Shown here in pieces: positions 1-7,748 of a stretch of DNA of 64,000 nucleotides (its first letter is position 1; each line of letters starts with the position of its first letter). Position numbers and translations under genes: made by a program. Location of the stretch: positions 3,129,501 through 3,193,500 of the forward strand of contig NZ_CP096971.1 of assembly GCF_024758705.1 (NCBI RefSeq), written 5' to 3'. The stretch is from Sphingomonas sp. SUN019. Its GTDB lineage: Bacteria > Pseudomonadota > Alphaproteobacteria > Sphingomonadales > Sphingomonadaceae. Under the pieces are notes generated by a model. It was not told the DNA's origin. It ran no database searches and saw only the letters and a list, made by a program, of their open reading frames with translations.

Positions 1-413
1 AAGCGGTTGGCGATCAGTTTGCCGTACACGAGCGCGCTGGTGCCGGGGACCGACAGAGCAAGGCACAGGACCAGCGCCTGATAGTGCAGCAACACTCCCT
101 TCATGTTCGCGAAGCCGAGATACGCCGCGCCGAGCAGCAGCATCGCGGTTATGATCACGGGACGGATGCCGATCCGGTCGGCGAGGCGGCCGAGGAACGG
201 TGCGACGAGTCCGCCCGCGAGGCCGAGCCCCGCCGCGGTCGCGATCTGTCCGCGGGTCCAGCCGAATTCGGTCATCATGCCGGGCGTAAACAGGCTCGAC
301 AAATTCTGGAACAGTCCCGGCCCGGTGCCGATCCCCAGCATCGCCGCGGCGACCAGCGGCCACCCGCGACGCCATTCGTCGGTGCGACCCGGCGGCGTCG
401 TTGTTCTCTCCAT
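1..413 (-). CDS. MFS transporter, N-terminal part (cut by window edge)
   Basis: The minus-strand frame opens at ATG 413 and runs off the left edge, so only the first 137 residues are visible. It shows a short polar N-terminus followed by alternating hydrophobic segments. Between the second and third of these lies the GRLADRIGIRPV stretch, which matches the conserved loop 2-3 motif of major facilitator transporters (G-x-L-a-D-r-x-G-r). The layout, with an early TPG-M-TEFGW segment, resembles oxalate/formate-antiporter-like or monocarboxylate MFS members. The substrate cannot be told. It acts in the inner membrane. The gene precedes nothing obvious on its own strand in this window. Confidence 0.85.
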   Translation of the reverse strand, partial: MERTTTPPGRTDEWRRGWPLVAAAMLGIGTGPGLFQNLSSLFTPGMMTEFGWTRGQIATAAGLGLAGGLVAPFLGRLADRIGIRPVIITAMLLLGAAYLGFANMKGVLLHYQALVLCLALSVPGTSALVYGKLIANR

Positions 414-459
414 TGGCGGGAGGCTAACGCGCCGCGCCGGGGCGTCCAGTTTTAATTCG

Positions 460-918
460 CTACCGGGCGCATCCCAGCGCCGCGGCGTCGATGGCGGTCG
501 CCGCGCCGGTCAGCGCGTAGGTGTCGGCGAACGGGCGGCCGTTTACGGCGACGGTGGAGACGCTCATGCTGCGCGCGCCGCGCATGGCGGCGACGACTGC
601 GCGGTCGGTGGCGGCGTCGGCGGCCCAGGCGGCGGTGGCGCTGGCCGAAAGCGTGAAGCGGCGTTCGCCGATCGCCAGCGTGACGGGCGCGTTCGAGCCG
701 CGCGGGGTGCTGAGGCGGATGAAGACTGCGGCGCGGCGGTCGCGGCCGAAGCGGCTGGCGATGCTGGCGAAGGGGCGGGCCCGGTTCGCGGCCCCTGCGC
801 GGATGGGGGCGGCGATGGCGTAGCACCGGCTGCCGTCGCGGAATGCGCCCCAGCTATGGTAGATGCCGATCGCGGTGCGGGCGTCGGCGGCCGCAAGGAG
901 TGCAGCCAGGAGGATCAA
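460..918 (-). CDS. small exported protein, IalB-like
   Basis: A 152-residue protein that starts at TTG 918, inside a TTGA overlap with the stop of the upstream phosphatase gene. The first 14 residues are hydrophobic and Ala-rich, like a short signal peptide. The core contains GIYHSWGAFRD and a CYAIAAP segment; this pairing of a GxWxxF stretch with a Cys-Tyr-x-Ile strand resembles invasion-associated locus B (IalB) type periplasmic proteins, and a second Cys lies near the C-terminus. The function is unknown. The family assignment rests on pattern only. The tight overlap suggests co-translation with the histidine phosphatase. Confidence 0.6.
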   Translation of the reverse strand: MILLAALLAAADARTAIGIYHSWGAFRDGSRCYAIAAPIRAGAANRARPFASIASRFGRDRRAAVFIRLSTPRGSNAPVTLAIGERRFTLSASATAAWAADAATDRAVVAAMRGARSMSVSTVAVNGRPFADTYALTGAATAIDAAALGCAR

Positions 919-1550
919 GCTGGGGCGTAGCCTGTACCGCGGTGGACCATTGTTTCCGCGCCGCGTTCGATCATCGTGACGGTGCCCTGCGGATGGCCGT
1001 CGAGCACAGGCGCGCCGTACGCGTTGATGGCGGCGCCAGTCATCACGCCGCGCATCACCCGGCTGGAGATGCCGTGCATGATGACCAGACGGTCACCGTT
1101 GTCGTCCGCGGTGTCGGCGAGCCAGCTAGACACGCGCGCCGCGATCGCATCATATTGCTCTCCGTCGGGGGCGGGTTTCAGCAGCCCGCGTTCGTCAATC
1201 ACCGGGCCGACTTCGCCCACGACATCGGAATAATAGCGTCCACCCCAGCTACCCATGCCGATCTCCATCAGCCGGTCGTCGGTGCGGGCGTCGTGCCAGT
1301 CGAGTTCGAGATGTTCGGCGACGATCGCCAGCGTCTGGAGCGCGCGACCGGCGGACGAGGACCACAATGTCAGCTTAGGCTTCGCGCCGAGATGATCGCG
1401 CAATGCCCGCCCCATCTCGTCCGCCTGGGCGAAACCGGCGCGGGTCAGGGGCGTGTGCGGGTGGTCGCCCTGCAGCCGCCGCGCGGCGTTGAAGACGGTC
1501 TCGCCATGCCGCGCGACGAAGTCCCGCCCGCTTCTTGCTCTTGGGTTCAT
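915..1550 (-). CDS. histidine phosphatase family protein
   Basis: A 211-residue cytosolic protein of the phosphoglycerate-mutase-like superfamily. The catalytic Arg-His-Gly motif is clear near the N-terminus (FVARHGETVFN). A second conserved His lies in the LVIMHGISSRV segment, with the acidic EIGMGSWGG stretch between them, as in cobC/gpmB-type phosphatases. The specific substrate cannot be predicted. Its stop overlaps the start of the small exported protein gene by four bases, so the two form a translationally coupled pair. Confidence 0.85.
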   Translation of the reverse strand: MNPRARSGRDFVARHGETVFNAARRLQGDHPHTPLTRAGFAQADEMGRALRDHLGAKPKLTLWSSSAGRALQTLAIVAEHLELDWHDARTDDRLMEIGMGSWGGRYYSDVVGEVGPVIDERGLLKPAPDGEQYDAIAARVSSWLADTADDNGDRLVIMHGISSRVMRGVMTGAAINAYGAPVLDGHPQGTVTMIERGAETMVHRGTGYAPA

Positions 1551-1649
1551 GGGCTCGCGCTTTCAACCGCCTGTGGCGCAAAAGCAACGGATTTCCTTGT
1601 TTATCCGGGGTTCATGCAACCTGCGGCGCGACCGTCCATTGGGCGGGTC

Positions 1650-1671
1650 CACCCCAAGGTTTTTCGGGGTG
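1650..1671 (+). other. small hairpin in the leader of the outer-membrane protein gene
   Basis: CACCCC (1650-1655) pairs with GGGGTG (1666-1671) around a ten-base loop, ending about 20 bases before the ATG of the barrel protein gene and just before its GGAG ribosome binding site. It could affect translation or mRNA stability; this is inference only. Confidence 0.35.
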
Positions 1672-1691
1672 AAGACAAAATGGAGTCGCAC

Positions 1692-2345
1692 ATGCGTAAG
1701 ATCATTCTCGCCACCGCCACCGCCGCAATCGGCCTGAGCGCCGCCCCCGCCTTTGCGCAGGACGGCCCGTTTACCGGACCACGCGCGGGCGTTCTGCTCG
1801 GCTATGACGGCATCCGTCCCGGCAGCACCGAGGATTCGGACATCGCCGGGGACGACCAGACCGCGAACGGCCTGATGTACGGCGGCGATATCGGCTACGA
1901 CATCGCGCTGAACAATGTCGTCGTCGGGATCGAGGGCGAGGTCAGCGGTTCGACCGGCAAGGTTCGCAATGACCCGGTGGACCCCAACGATTTCGGCTAT
2001 GGCCGCGTGAAGGCGGGGCGCGACCTGTACATCGGCGGACGCCTCGGCGTGCTCGCGTCGCCGACGACTTTGGTCTACGGCAAAGTCGGTTACACCAACG
2101 CGCGGCTCGACCTGACGGCCGATGACGGCACGACCGAAACCGGCCGCGAATTCACGCTGGACGGCTTCCGCGTCGGTGCGGGCGTGGAGAAGCAGCTTAG
2201 CGAAAAGACCTATGCCAAGGTTGAGTATCGCTATTCGAACTATGGCGATGCGCGGCTGCAATTTGTGAACGGGCAGAACACCGACAATTTCTCGGTCGAT
2301 ACCGATCGTCATCAGGTCGTCGCGGGCGTCGGTTTCCGCTTCTGA
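1692..2345 (+). CDS. outer-membrane beta-barrel protein (opacity/OmpA-barrel type)
   Basis: A 217-residue protein with a clear signal peptide: MRK, a hydrophobic stretch, then AAPAFAQD with cleavage after AFA. The mature part consists of alternating strands with aromatic girdles (GGRLGVLAS, YGKVGYTNARL, KVEYRYSNYGD) and ends in a terminal Phe (VVAGVGFRF), as expected of a barrel folded by BamA. The size fits the eight-stranded OmpA-barrel/opacity family. ATG 1692 is chosen because GGAG lies six bases upstream and this start gives a proper signal peptide; ATG 1680 is in frame but has no good ribosome binding site. It likely sits alone as a monocistronic gene. Confidence 0.85.
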   Translation: MRKIILATATAAIGLSAAPAFAQDGPFTGPRAGVLLGYDGIRPGSTEDSDIAGDDQTANGLMYGGDIGYDIALNNVVVGIEGEVSGSTGKVRNDPVDPNDFGYGRVKAGRDLYIGGRLGVLASPTTLVYGKVGYTNARLDLTADDGTTETGREFTLDGFRVGAGVEKQLSEKTYAKVEYRYSNYGDARLQFVNGQNTDNFSVDTDRHQVVAGVGFRF

Positions 2346-2409
2346 TCTGAGGGTGCGCGTCCCGCCGTGGTGGCGGGACGCGCATCGGTCAAACTGGAGC
2401 AAACCCGGA

Positions 2410-2493
2410 TCGTCTTTGCGAGGAGCGTAGCGACGAAGCAATCTAGGATGGTGCGCGGAACCCTGGATTGCTTCGCTGCGCTCGCAACGACGA
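2410..2493. repeat. dispersed imperfect palindrome (type A)
   Basis: The two arms read GTCTTTGCGAGGAGCGTAGC... and, inverted, GTCGTTGCGAGCGCAGC..., both running into GAAGCAATC(T/C)AGG, with a short GC-rich loop. It sits between the convergent barrel protein and dehydrogenase genes, so it may act as a bidirectional terminator or as a REP-like element. Only one copy of this sequence type lies in the window. Confidence 0.75.
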
Positions 2494-2518
2494 TGCGTCG
2501 GGCTTGATGCCGCCTTGT

Positions 2519-3634
2519 CTACCGAGTCGGGTCAATCAGGTATTTCTCGCCTGTCGCCTTCTTCTGATACGCCAGCAGCACGTCCGGATTCAGCGCTTCG
2601 GCGAGGCCGATCGTCGCGGTGTAGTTGCTGGCGAAGGTGGTGGTCAGTTCGTCCGCTACGCGCTGCCGCATCCGGGCGGCGATTTCCGGGCCGGCCTTTT
2701 GCAGGAACGGGAACAGCAGCCAGCCGCTGAGCGACCATGAGAAGCCGAAGCCGCGATCGAGGACGGTCGGGCCGGTGTCCAGCCCGCCGTAGATATAGAC
2801 CTGTTTGAACGTGGTAGAACCGTAGCGGCTGTATTCGCCGGGGTTGCGGCTGGCCGCGGCCTCCATCGCGTTCAGGATCTGGCTGGCGAGTTTCCCGCCG
2901 CCGGTTGCGTCGAAGCCGAGGGTAGCGCCGGTGTCGGCGATCGCGTCGGTCAGGCGCTCGCGGTAATCGGGCGCGGTTGAATCGACGATGTGCGTCGCGC
3001 CGCAGCCGCGCAGGATCTCGGCCTGCGCCTCCGAGCGCACGATGTTGACCAAGGGAATGCCGTCCTTGACGCAGATACGCTGGAGCATCTGGCCGAGGTT
3101 CGACGCGGCGGCGGTGTGGACCAGCGCCTTGTGCCCCTCAAGCTTCATCGTTTCGGTGAAGCCCAGCGCGGTCAGCGGGTTGACGAACATCGATGCGCCG
3201 TCGGCCGCCGTCGCGCCGTCGGGCAGCGCGATCACCTCGCGCGCGCGGATGCGACGGTACTCAGCGTACATCGCGCCGCCGATCATGCCGACCTTCTTGC
3301 CGATCAGATGCTGCGCGTCGGGGCCGGCCTCGACGACCGTGCCCGCCCCTTCGTTGCCGACCGCCATCGACTGATCGAGACGGCCCTTGACCATGCCGAG
3401 GCGCTTTTCGGGCACTTGCGCGGTCAACACGGGACGGTCGGGCGTGCCGGAAGCCTTGAGCGTTTCGAGATCGGCGGGGCCGAGCAAAAGGCCGAGATCG
3501 GACGGATTGATCGGCGCGGCTTCGATCCGGACGACGACTTCGTCCGCGGCAGGCGCGCCGACGTCGACCTCGGTAAGTTCCAGCCGCAACTCGCCTGCCG
3601 ACGTCACCGTCGATCGTAGTTCCAGTCCGTTCAT
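2519..3634 (-). CDS. zinc-type/quinone-oxidoreductase-like dehydrogenase (MDR family)
   Basis: A 371-residue medium-chain dehydrogenase/reductase. The N-terminal half carries the GroES-like fold (VVVRIEAAPINPSDLGLLLG, then VGNEGAGTVVEAG), and the C-terminal half an NAD(P)-binding Rossmann region (ALVHTAAASNLGQMLQ, TLGFDATGGG). The structural and catalytic zinc cysteines of alcohol dehydrogenases are missing, so a zinc-independent quinone- or enone-reductase-like activity on NADPH is more likely. The start is preceded by AGGAGA at good spacing. The gene lies 24 bases after chrA on the same strand, so it may belong to the chromate operon as an added reductase; that link is inference. Confidence 0.8.
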   Translation of the reverse strand: MNGLELRSTVTSAGELRLELTEVDVGAPAADEVVVRIEAAPINPSDLGLLLGPADLETLKASGTPDRPVLTAQVPEKRLGMVKGRLDQSMAVGNEGAGTVVEAGPDAQHLIGKKVGMIGGAMYAEYRRIRAREVIALPDGATAADGASMFVNPLTALGFTETMKLEGHKALVHTAAASNLGQMLQRICVKDGIPLVNIVRSEAQAEILRGCGATHIVDSTAPDYRERLTDAIADTGATLGFDATGGGKLASQILNAMEAAASRNPGEYSRYGSTTFKQVYIYGGLDTGPTVLDRGFGFSWSLSGWLLFPFLQKAGPEIAARMRQRVADELTTTFASNYTATIGLAEALNPDVLLAYQKKATGEKYLIDPTR

Positions 3635-3658
3635 CTTCTGTCTCCTGTCGCGACCGCG

Positions 3659-5050
3659 CTAGCCGACGAACCCGGCCAAGTGAAGCGCGATACCCGCCGC
3701 GGCGGCGCTGGCGAGCGTCACCATCACGCCCGCATTGAAGCGGAACATCGCGACGATCGCGGCGACCGACAGCGCCAGCGCCCAAGGATCGACGCTGGTC
3801 GGCACGGGCAAGGTCACGTCGAACGGGCCGGTGGTCACGTCGAAGGTCTGGCGGAACAAGGTATGGACCGCGAACCAGATCGCGAGGTTCAGGACGACGC
3901 CGACGACTGCGGCGGTGATCGCGGACAATGCGCCAGCCAACGCCGCATTGCCGCGCAACCGCTCGATGAACGGCGCGCCGAGGAAGATCCACAGAAAGCA
4001 CGGCACGAACGTCACCCAGGTCGCGAGCAAGCCGCCGAGCGTTCCGGCGACCAGCGGATTGAGCATTCCGGGGTCGCGATACGCGCCGAGGAAGGCGACG
4101 AACTGCAGCACCATCACTAGCGGCCCCGGCGTCGTTTCCGCCATGCCGAGCCCGTCGAGCATCTCGCGCGCGGTTAGCCAATGGTAACTTTCGACCGCCT
4201 GCTGCGCGACATAGGCGAGGACCGCATAGGCCCCGCCGAAGGTGACCATCGCGAGGCCGGAGAAGAACGTCGCGATGCGGCTGAAGATATCGTTTGGGCC
4301 GAGCATTAACAGCAGCGCTGCGACGGGAAGCAGCCATAGCGCGAGCCACAGGAGCGCTGTGCGGAGCGTCTCTGTGCGAGTCGGGCGGGAGTGCGCGGGT
4401 AGTTCCTCGCCCAGCACAGTGTCTGCGTCGTCGACGATCGCGCCGCCGGCGCTACCGTGGCCGCCGCCCGCCTTGAACGCCGTATTGCCGCTGCGTGCGC
4501 CGAGCCAGCCGATGAGGCCTGCGCCCAAGACGATCGCAGGGAACGGCACGCCGAATACGAAGATCAGGACGAACGCCGCGAGCGCCAATGCGCGCATAAC
4601 GCTGTTTTTCAGCGCGCGCTTGCCGATCCGCGTCACTGCTTGAAGAACTACCGCGAGCACCGCGGCCTTCAACCCGAAGAACAGCCCCTCGACCACACCG
4701 ACGCGGCCGTAGAGGACGTAGATCCAGCTGAGCGCCATGATCGATACGACGCCGGGCAGCACGAAAAGCACGCCCGCGATGATCCCGCCCCAGGTGCGGT
4801 GCATCAGCCAGCCGATATAAGTGGCGAGTTGCTGCGCCTCCGGCCCCGGCAGGATCATGCAGTAATTGAGCGCGTGTAGGAAACGGTGTTCGCCGATCCA
4901 GCGCTGCTCCTCGACCAGGATGCGGTGCATCACCGCGATCTGCCCGGCGGGGCCGCCGAATGACAGCAACGCGATGCGCAGCCACACCCGCACCGCAGCG
5001 CCGAACGGAATCGCGGCAGGACGGGCGGAGGGGAAGGTCGCCGCGGTCAT
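3659..5050 (-). CDS. chrA: chromate efflux transporter ChrA
   Basis: A 463-residue inner-membrane protein of the CHR family, which exports chromate. The protein is a tandem duplication: the first half carries WLRIALLSFGGPAGQIAVMH and the second the matching FSGLAMVTFGGAYAVLAYVA, each with the conserved FGGPxxQ-like turn and later a PGP motif (MILPGPEAQQ; ETTPGPLVMV). About ten hydrophobic segments are visible. I take ATG 5050 because it overlaps the chrB stop as ATGA; a longer frame starts at 5083, inside chrB. Operon: chrB, chrA, then the MDR dehydrogenase. Confidence 0.92.
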   Translation of the reverse strand: MTAATFPSARPAAIPFGAAVRVWLRIALLSFGGPAGQIAVMHRILVEEQRWIGEHRFLHALNYCMILPGPEAQQLATYIGWLMHRTWGGIIAGVLFVLPGVVSIMALSWIYVLYGRVGVVEGLFFGLKAAVLAVVLQAVTRIGKRALKNSVMRALALAAFVLIFVFGVPFPAIVLGAGLIGWLGARSGNTAFKAGGGHGSAGGAIVDDADTVLGEELPAHSRPTRTETLRTALLWLALWLLPVAALLLMLGPNDIFSRIATFFSGLAMVTFGGAYAVLAYVAQQAVESYHWLTAREMLDGLGMAETTPGPLVMVLQFVAFLGAYRDPGMLNPLVAGTLGGLLATWVTFVPCFLWIFLGAPFIERLRGNAALAGALSAITAAVVGVVLNLAIWFAVHTLFRQTFDVTTGPFDVTLPVPTSVDPWALALSVAAIVAMFRFNAGVMVTLASAAAAGIALHLAGFVG

Positions 5051-5847
5051 GCCTTTGCCCCGCGCGGCTGGTGCTGGGTCCAATCGTGGGTCTCGTCACG
5101 GGCGTCGCGCGCCCAGCGATAGAATGCGTCGTACAGCGTCATCCCCGCGTCGAGCTGCGCATGATCGTCGGCATACATCCGCGACAGGCCGAGCGAGGCG
5201 GCGAGCAGGCCCGCTGCTTCGGGCACGATATCGAGTCGCGCGGTGTCCGCGCCGCGGACGATCGTGGCCACGTGAGCGAGCGGCGCGATCCCCGACAGGC
5301 CGAGTTCGTCGACCATCACGTCGAACGTGCACAGTTCGCCGCGATGGCTCCACAGCATTCCATCACCCGCGATGTCGAACGGCGCTGCGCCGGTCGCGGC
5401 GGCGACGCCGGGCACATCGCCGGGGGTCACGAACAGGAAGATCGCATGAGGATCGACGAAGCGGCGGATCAGCCATGGGCACGCGATGCGATCGACCTTC
5501 GGCCGTGCGCGCGTGACCCACAATGTCCGGCCCTGTGCGTCGCGCGGCGGGAGTTTGTTTTCCGGAACAAGCGGCAGTCCGGCGGCGCGCCAGGCGGCGA
5601 ACCCGCCCTCCAGCACCTCAGCTGCGACGCCGTCGTGCCGCAGTCGCGCGGCGGCGGCGTGCGCCTCCGCGCCGCCATCGGCATCGATGATCACCGCGGT
5701 CTGTCCGACGGCGGTAGCCGAATCGAACGGCGTAGAACCCGGTATCCGGGTGGCGGCGTCAGCCCGCAGATCCATCAGCCGCGGGGTGGTGGGCAGGCCG
5801 ATCAGGCGGGCGAGGCGATCGGCGGCGATGGCGTGCAATTGCGGCAT
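5047..5847 (-). CDS. chrB: ChrB-like chromate resistance protein with a degenerate rhodanese domain
   Basis: A 266-residue protein. Residues about 1-110 form a rhodanese-like domain, recognisable by VLEGGFAAWRAAGLPL. The position that normally carries the active-site Cys reads IIDADGGAEA, so sulphurtransferase activity is not expected. Residues about 120-255 are the ChrB C-terminal (chromate resistance) domain, starting with KVDRIACPWLIRRFVDP. ChrB proteins assist chromate resistance and in some bacteria sense chromate. It is the first gene of the operon and overlaps chrA by four bases. A 24-base inverted repeat lies 50 bases upstream of its start. Confidence 0.85.
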   Translation of the reverse strand: MPQLHAIAADRLARLIGLPTTPRLMDLRADAATRIPGSTPFDSATAVGQTAVIIDADGGAEAHAAAARLRHDGVAAEVLEGGFAAWRAAGLPLVPENKLPPRDAQGRTLWVTRARPKVDRIACPWLIRRFVDPHAIFLFVTPGDVPGVAAATGAAPFDIAGDGMLWSHRGELCTFDVMVDELGLSGIAPLAHVATIVRGADTARLDIVPEAAGLLAASLGLSRMYADDHAQLDAGMTLYDAFYRWARDARDETHDWTQHQPRGAKA

Positions 5848-6241
5848 AGGGCGTCCTGTTCGATCAACGCGGACGCGATGCTTCGGCCTGTCGCCTCATG
5901 GGGAGATCGCGATCCCCATGATCGCGAATCAAGCGCTTCGACGCCACAGAGTCAAGTCGGGGCGATACTATGTGCCGAATTGGCGATAGAGCGAGTTGGC
6001 GTCAGGATACCGCAGTGCCGGCCGACGGCAATATGTTTGTTTGATCACGGAACAGCGGCTTATTATATATGCTTATCGTTCAATTTACTGAAAACTTTAC
6101 GGTGTCGGTGGCGACGAACACCATCTCAAAATACTTGCGCTAATCGATTACGGCGTTTCGGCGAAGAAGGTCGACAATCCGACTATTGACCCAAGCGGCT
6201 GCATTGTTAAGTGGATCGCTCTTTACAACGGAGCGTCGCAA
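5848..6241. other. 394-base divergent intergenic region between chrB and the mucR-like gene
   Basis: No gene is supported here. The chrB side holds an inverted repeat (5897-5920). From about 6050 to 6215 the sequence becomes much more AT-rich than its surroundings, with TATTATATATGC near 6060 and the perfect ten-base palindrome TAATCGATTA at 6141-6150. AT-rich tracts with many T-A steps are what MucR/Ros-type proteins bind, so autoregulation of the downstream gene is plausible. GGAG sits eight bases before its ATG. Confidence 0.5.
5897..5920. promoter_or_regulatory. inverted repeat upstream of chrB
   Basis: CATGGGGA and TCCCCATG are exact inverted copies eight bases apart, about 50 bases before the chrB start codon. 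This is a candidate operator for the chromate operon, or a leader hairpin. The bound regulator is unknown. Confidence 0.4.
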
Positions 6242-6745
6242 ATGCCCGAAGACATGATTGACACCAACACCGTCGAACTCGCCACCGAATTGACCATCGC
6301 ATGGCTTTCCAATCCGAACACGCGTGCGTCCGGCGAAGACGTGCCGGCGTTCCTGCAGCAGATGCACGAGGCGGTGTCGAAGCTGTCGGGCGTGGTGCAG
6401 TCCGAAACGGTCGTCGAATCGGCAAGCGATTTCACGCCCGCAGTATCGGTGCGCAAATCGCTGGCGTCGAAAGATCACATCATCTCGCTGATCGACGGCA
6501 AGCCGTACAAGACCTTGCGCCGTCACCTGACGGGACAGGGGCTGACCCCGGCCGAATATCGCCAGCGTTATGGCCTGAAGGCCGATTATCCGATGGTCGC
6601 CGAAACCTATTCGGAAGCGCGCCGCGCGATGGCCAAGAAGATCGGCCTTGGCCGCAAGCCCGGCATGAAGCGCAAGAGCGCGAGCGATTCGGCCCCCGCC
6701 GCTGCGTCGAAGGGCCGTCGCAAGGCGCCCGCTCCGGCCGAGTGA
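6242..6745 (+). CDS. MucR/Ros family transcriptional regulator, cysteine-free
   Basis: A 167-residue DNA-binding regulator. The N-terminal part (about 1-60) matches the MucR dimerisation/oligomerisation region (ELTIAWLSNPNT, EDVPAFL). The DNA-binding domain at about 78-140 is diagnostic: SLIDGKPYKTLRRHL, then GLTPAEYRQRYGL, DYPMVAETY and AKKIGLGRK. Ros and MucR proteins coordinate zinc with Cys2His2; here the protein has no Cys at all, and the first ligand position is Ser/Ile. The fold must therefore be stabilised without zinc, as described for some MucR relatives. The C-terminal tail is Lys/Ala/Pro rich. It likely regulates surface and cell-cycle genes; the targets are unknown. Confidence 0.9.
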   Translation: MPEDMIDTNTVELATELTIAWLSNPNTRASGEDVPAFLQQMHEAVSKLSGVVQSETVVESASDFTPAVSVRKSLASKDHIISLIDGKPYKTLRRHLTGQGLTPAEYRQRYGLKADYPMVAETYSEARRAMAKKIGLGRKPGMKRKSASDSAPAAASKGRRKAPAPAE

Positions 6746-6761
6746 CGATTGAGGCGGCCGG

Positions 6762-7607
6762 GTGGTGATGCCCGGCCGCAATTTCGAACAATTGCGCTCA
6801 ACGATCGGCGGACGCGTGCGCGCGCTGGTCGGGTCAGGGCAGGTCGATCTGGCGCGTGCGCCGGGCGACGATGGTCTGTTCGGGCCGAGATCGGTGTCGT
6901 GGCGGGTCCACGGCGATTTTTCGTCGATGATGATCGGCGGAGTCTCCGCGCTGTTGCTGCAGATGCTGCACCCGCTGGCGTTGGCGGGCGTGTGGGACCA
7001 CAGCGATTTCCGCCGCGATCGGCTGGGGCGGTTGCGGCGGACCGCGCAATTCATCGCGCTCACCACCTTTGGCGGCACCGCGTGTGCGGGCGAGGCGATC
7101 GACAAGGTGCGGCGCATCCATGACCGCGTGTCGGGCGTGCTGCCCGATGGGGCGACGTATGACGCGAACGACCCGGCCCTGTTGACGTGGGTCCATGTGG
7201 CGGAGGTCGACAGTTTCTTGCGCGCGTATCTGCGCTACCGCGATCCCGCACTGACCGGCGCGGAGCATGACCGCTACCTGGCCGAAACCGCGACTATCGC
7301 GCGGGCGCTGGGTGCGACGGACGTGCCGGAAACGCGGCGCGCGATCGGGGAATATTATGCGGCGGTGCGGCCCGACCTGCGCTTCAACGACCGCACGCGT
7401 GAAGTGGCGAGCGCGTTGCTCGCGCCGGGCGATGACGCAGCGACCAACGGCGCGATGGCGCTGGTGACGCAGGCCGCGATCGATCTGTTGCCGCCGTGGG
7501 CGCAGGCGCTGCACGGTCGCAGCGTGCCCGCGTTCGGGCGGCCCGCGGTGCGTTTCGGCGCGCGGGGGATGAGCAACGTGCTGCGCTGGGCGCTGGCGCG
7601 GAAGTGA
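6762..7607 (+). CDS. oxygenase MpaB family protein (DUF2236)
   Basis: A 281-residue protein resembling the DUF2236/MpaB family: DGLFGPRSVSWRVHGDFSS, the LLQMLHPLALAGVWDHS segment with its conserved His, RLRRTAQFIALTTFGG, and the later LLTWVHVAEVDSFL with another conserved His. These His and Arg residues bind haem in characterised family members (latex-clearing and MpaB-type oxygenases). The substrate is unknown. The start is ambiguous between GTG 6762 (GAGG seven bases upstream) and ATG 6768; GTG is taken. It may be cotranscribed with the mucR-like gene, 16 bases upstream. Confidence 0.82.
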   Translation: MVMPGRNFEQLRSTIGGRVRALVGSGQVDLARAPGDDGLFGPRSVSWRVHGDFSSMMIGGVSALLLQMLHPLALAGVWDHSDFRRDRLGRLRRTAQFIALTTFGGTACAGEAIDKVRRIHDRVSGVLPDGATYDANDPALLTWVHVAEVDSFLRAYLRYRDPALTGAEHDRYLAETATIARALGATDVPETRRAIGEYYAAVRPDLRFNDRTREVASALLAPGDDAATNGAMALVTQAAIDLLPPWAQALHGRSVPAFGRPAVRFGARGMSNVLRWALARK

Positions 7608-7611
7608 AATG

Positions 7612-7743
7612 ATCCTCCCCTGCAAGGGGAGGTGGCGCGCAGCGCCGGAGGGGTGTCACCCGCTGATGCGACGGACGTCGATCGCAACGTTGACACCCCT
7701 CCGTCAGTCCTTCGGACTGCCACCTCCCCTTGCAGGGGAGGAT
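7612..7743. repeat. dispersed palindromic element, type B copy 1
   Basis: A 132-base element bounded by exact inverted arms, ATCCTCCCCTGCAAGGGGAGG on the left and its complement on the right. A second inverted layer (GGAGGGGTGTCA / TGACACCCCTCC) surrounds a variable centre. It starts four bases after one stop codon and ends just before the stop of the convergent acyl-CoA dehydrogenase gene. A run of six T follows the right arm, so it can serve as a rho-independent terminator for the plus-strand gene. The second copy lies between murG and murC. Confidence 0.88.
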
Positions 7744-7748
7744 TTTTT

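Noticed and set aside
843..1691. N-terminal extension of the outer-membrane protein frame upstream of ATG 1692
   Set aside because: The extension runs antisense through the histidine phosphatase gene, has shadow composition and would destroy the signal peptide.
7612..7743. Possible CRISPR repeat because two copies of a repeat (7612, 37607) were seen
   Set aside because: The copies are 30 kb apart, each a single nested palindrome. No regularly spaced array or cas gene exists in the window.
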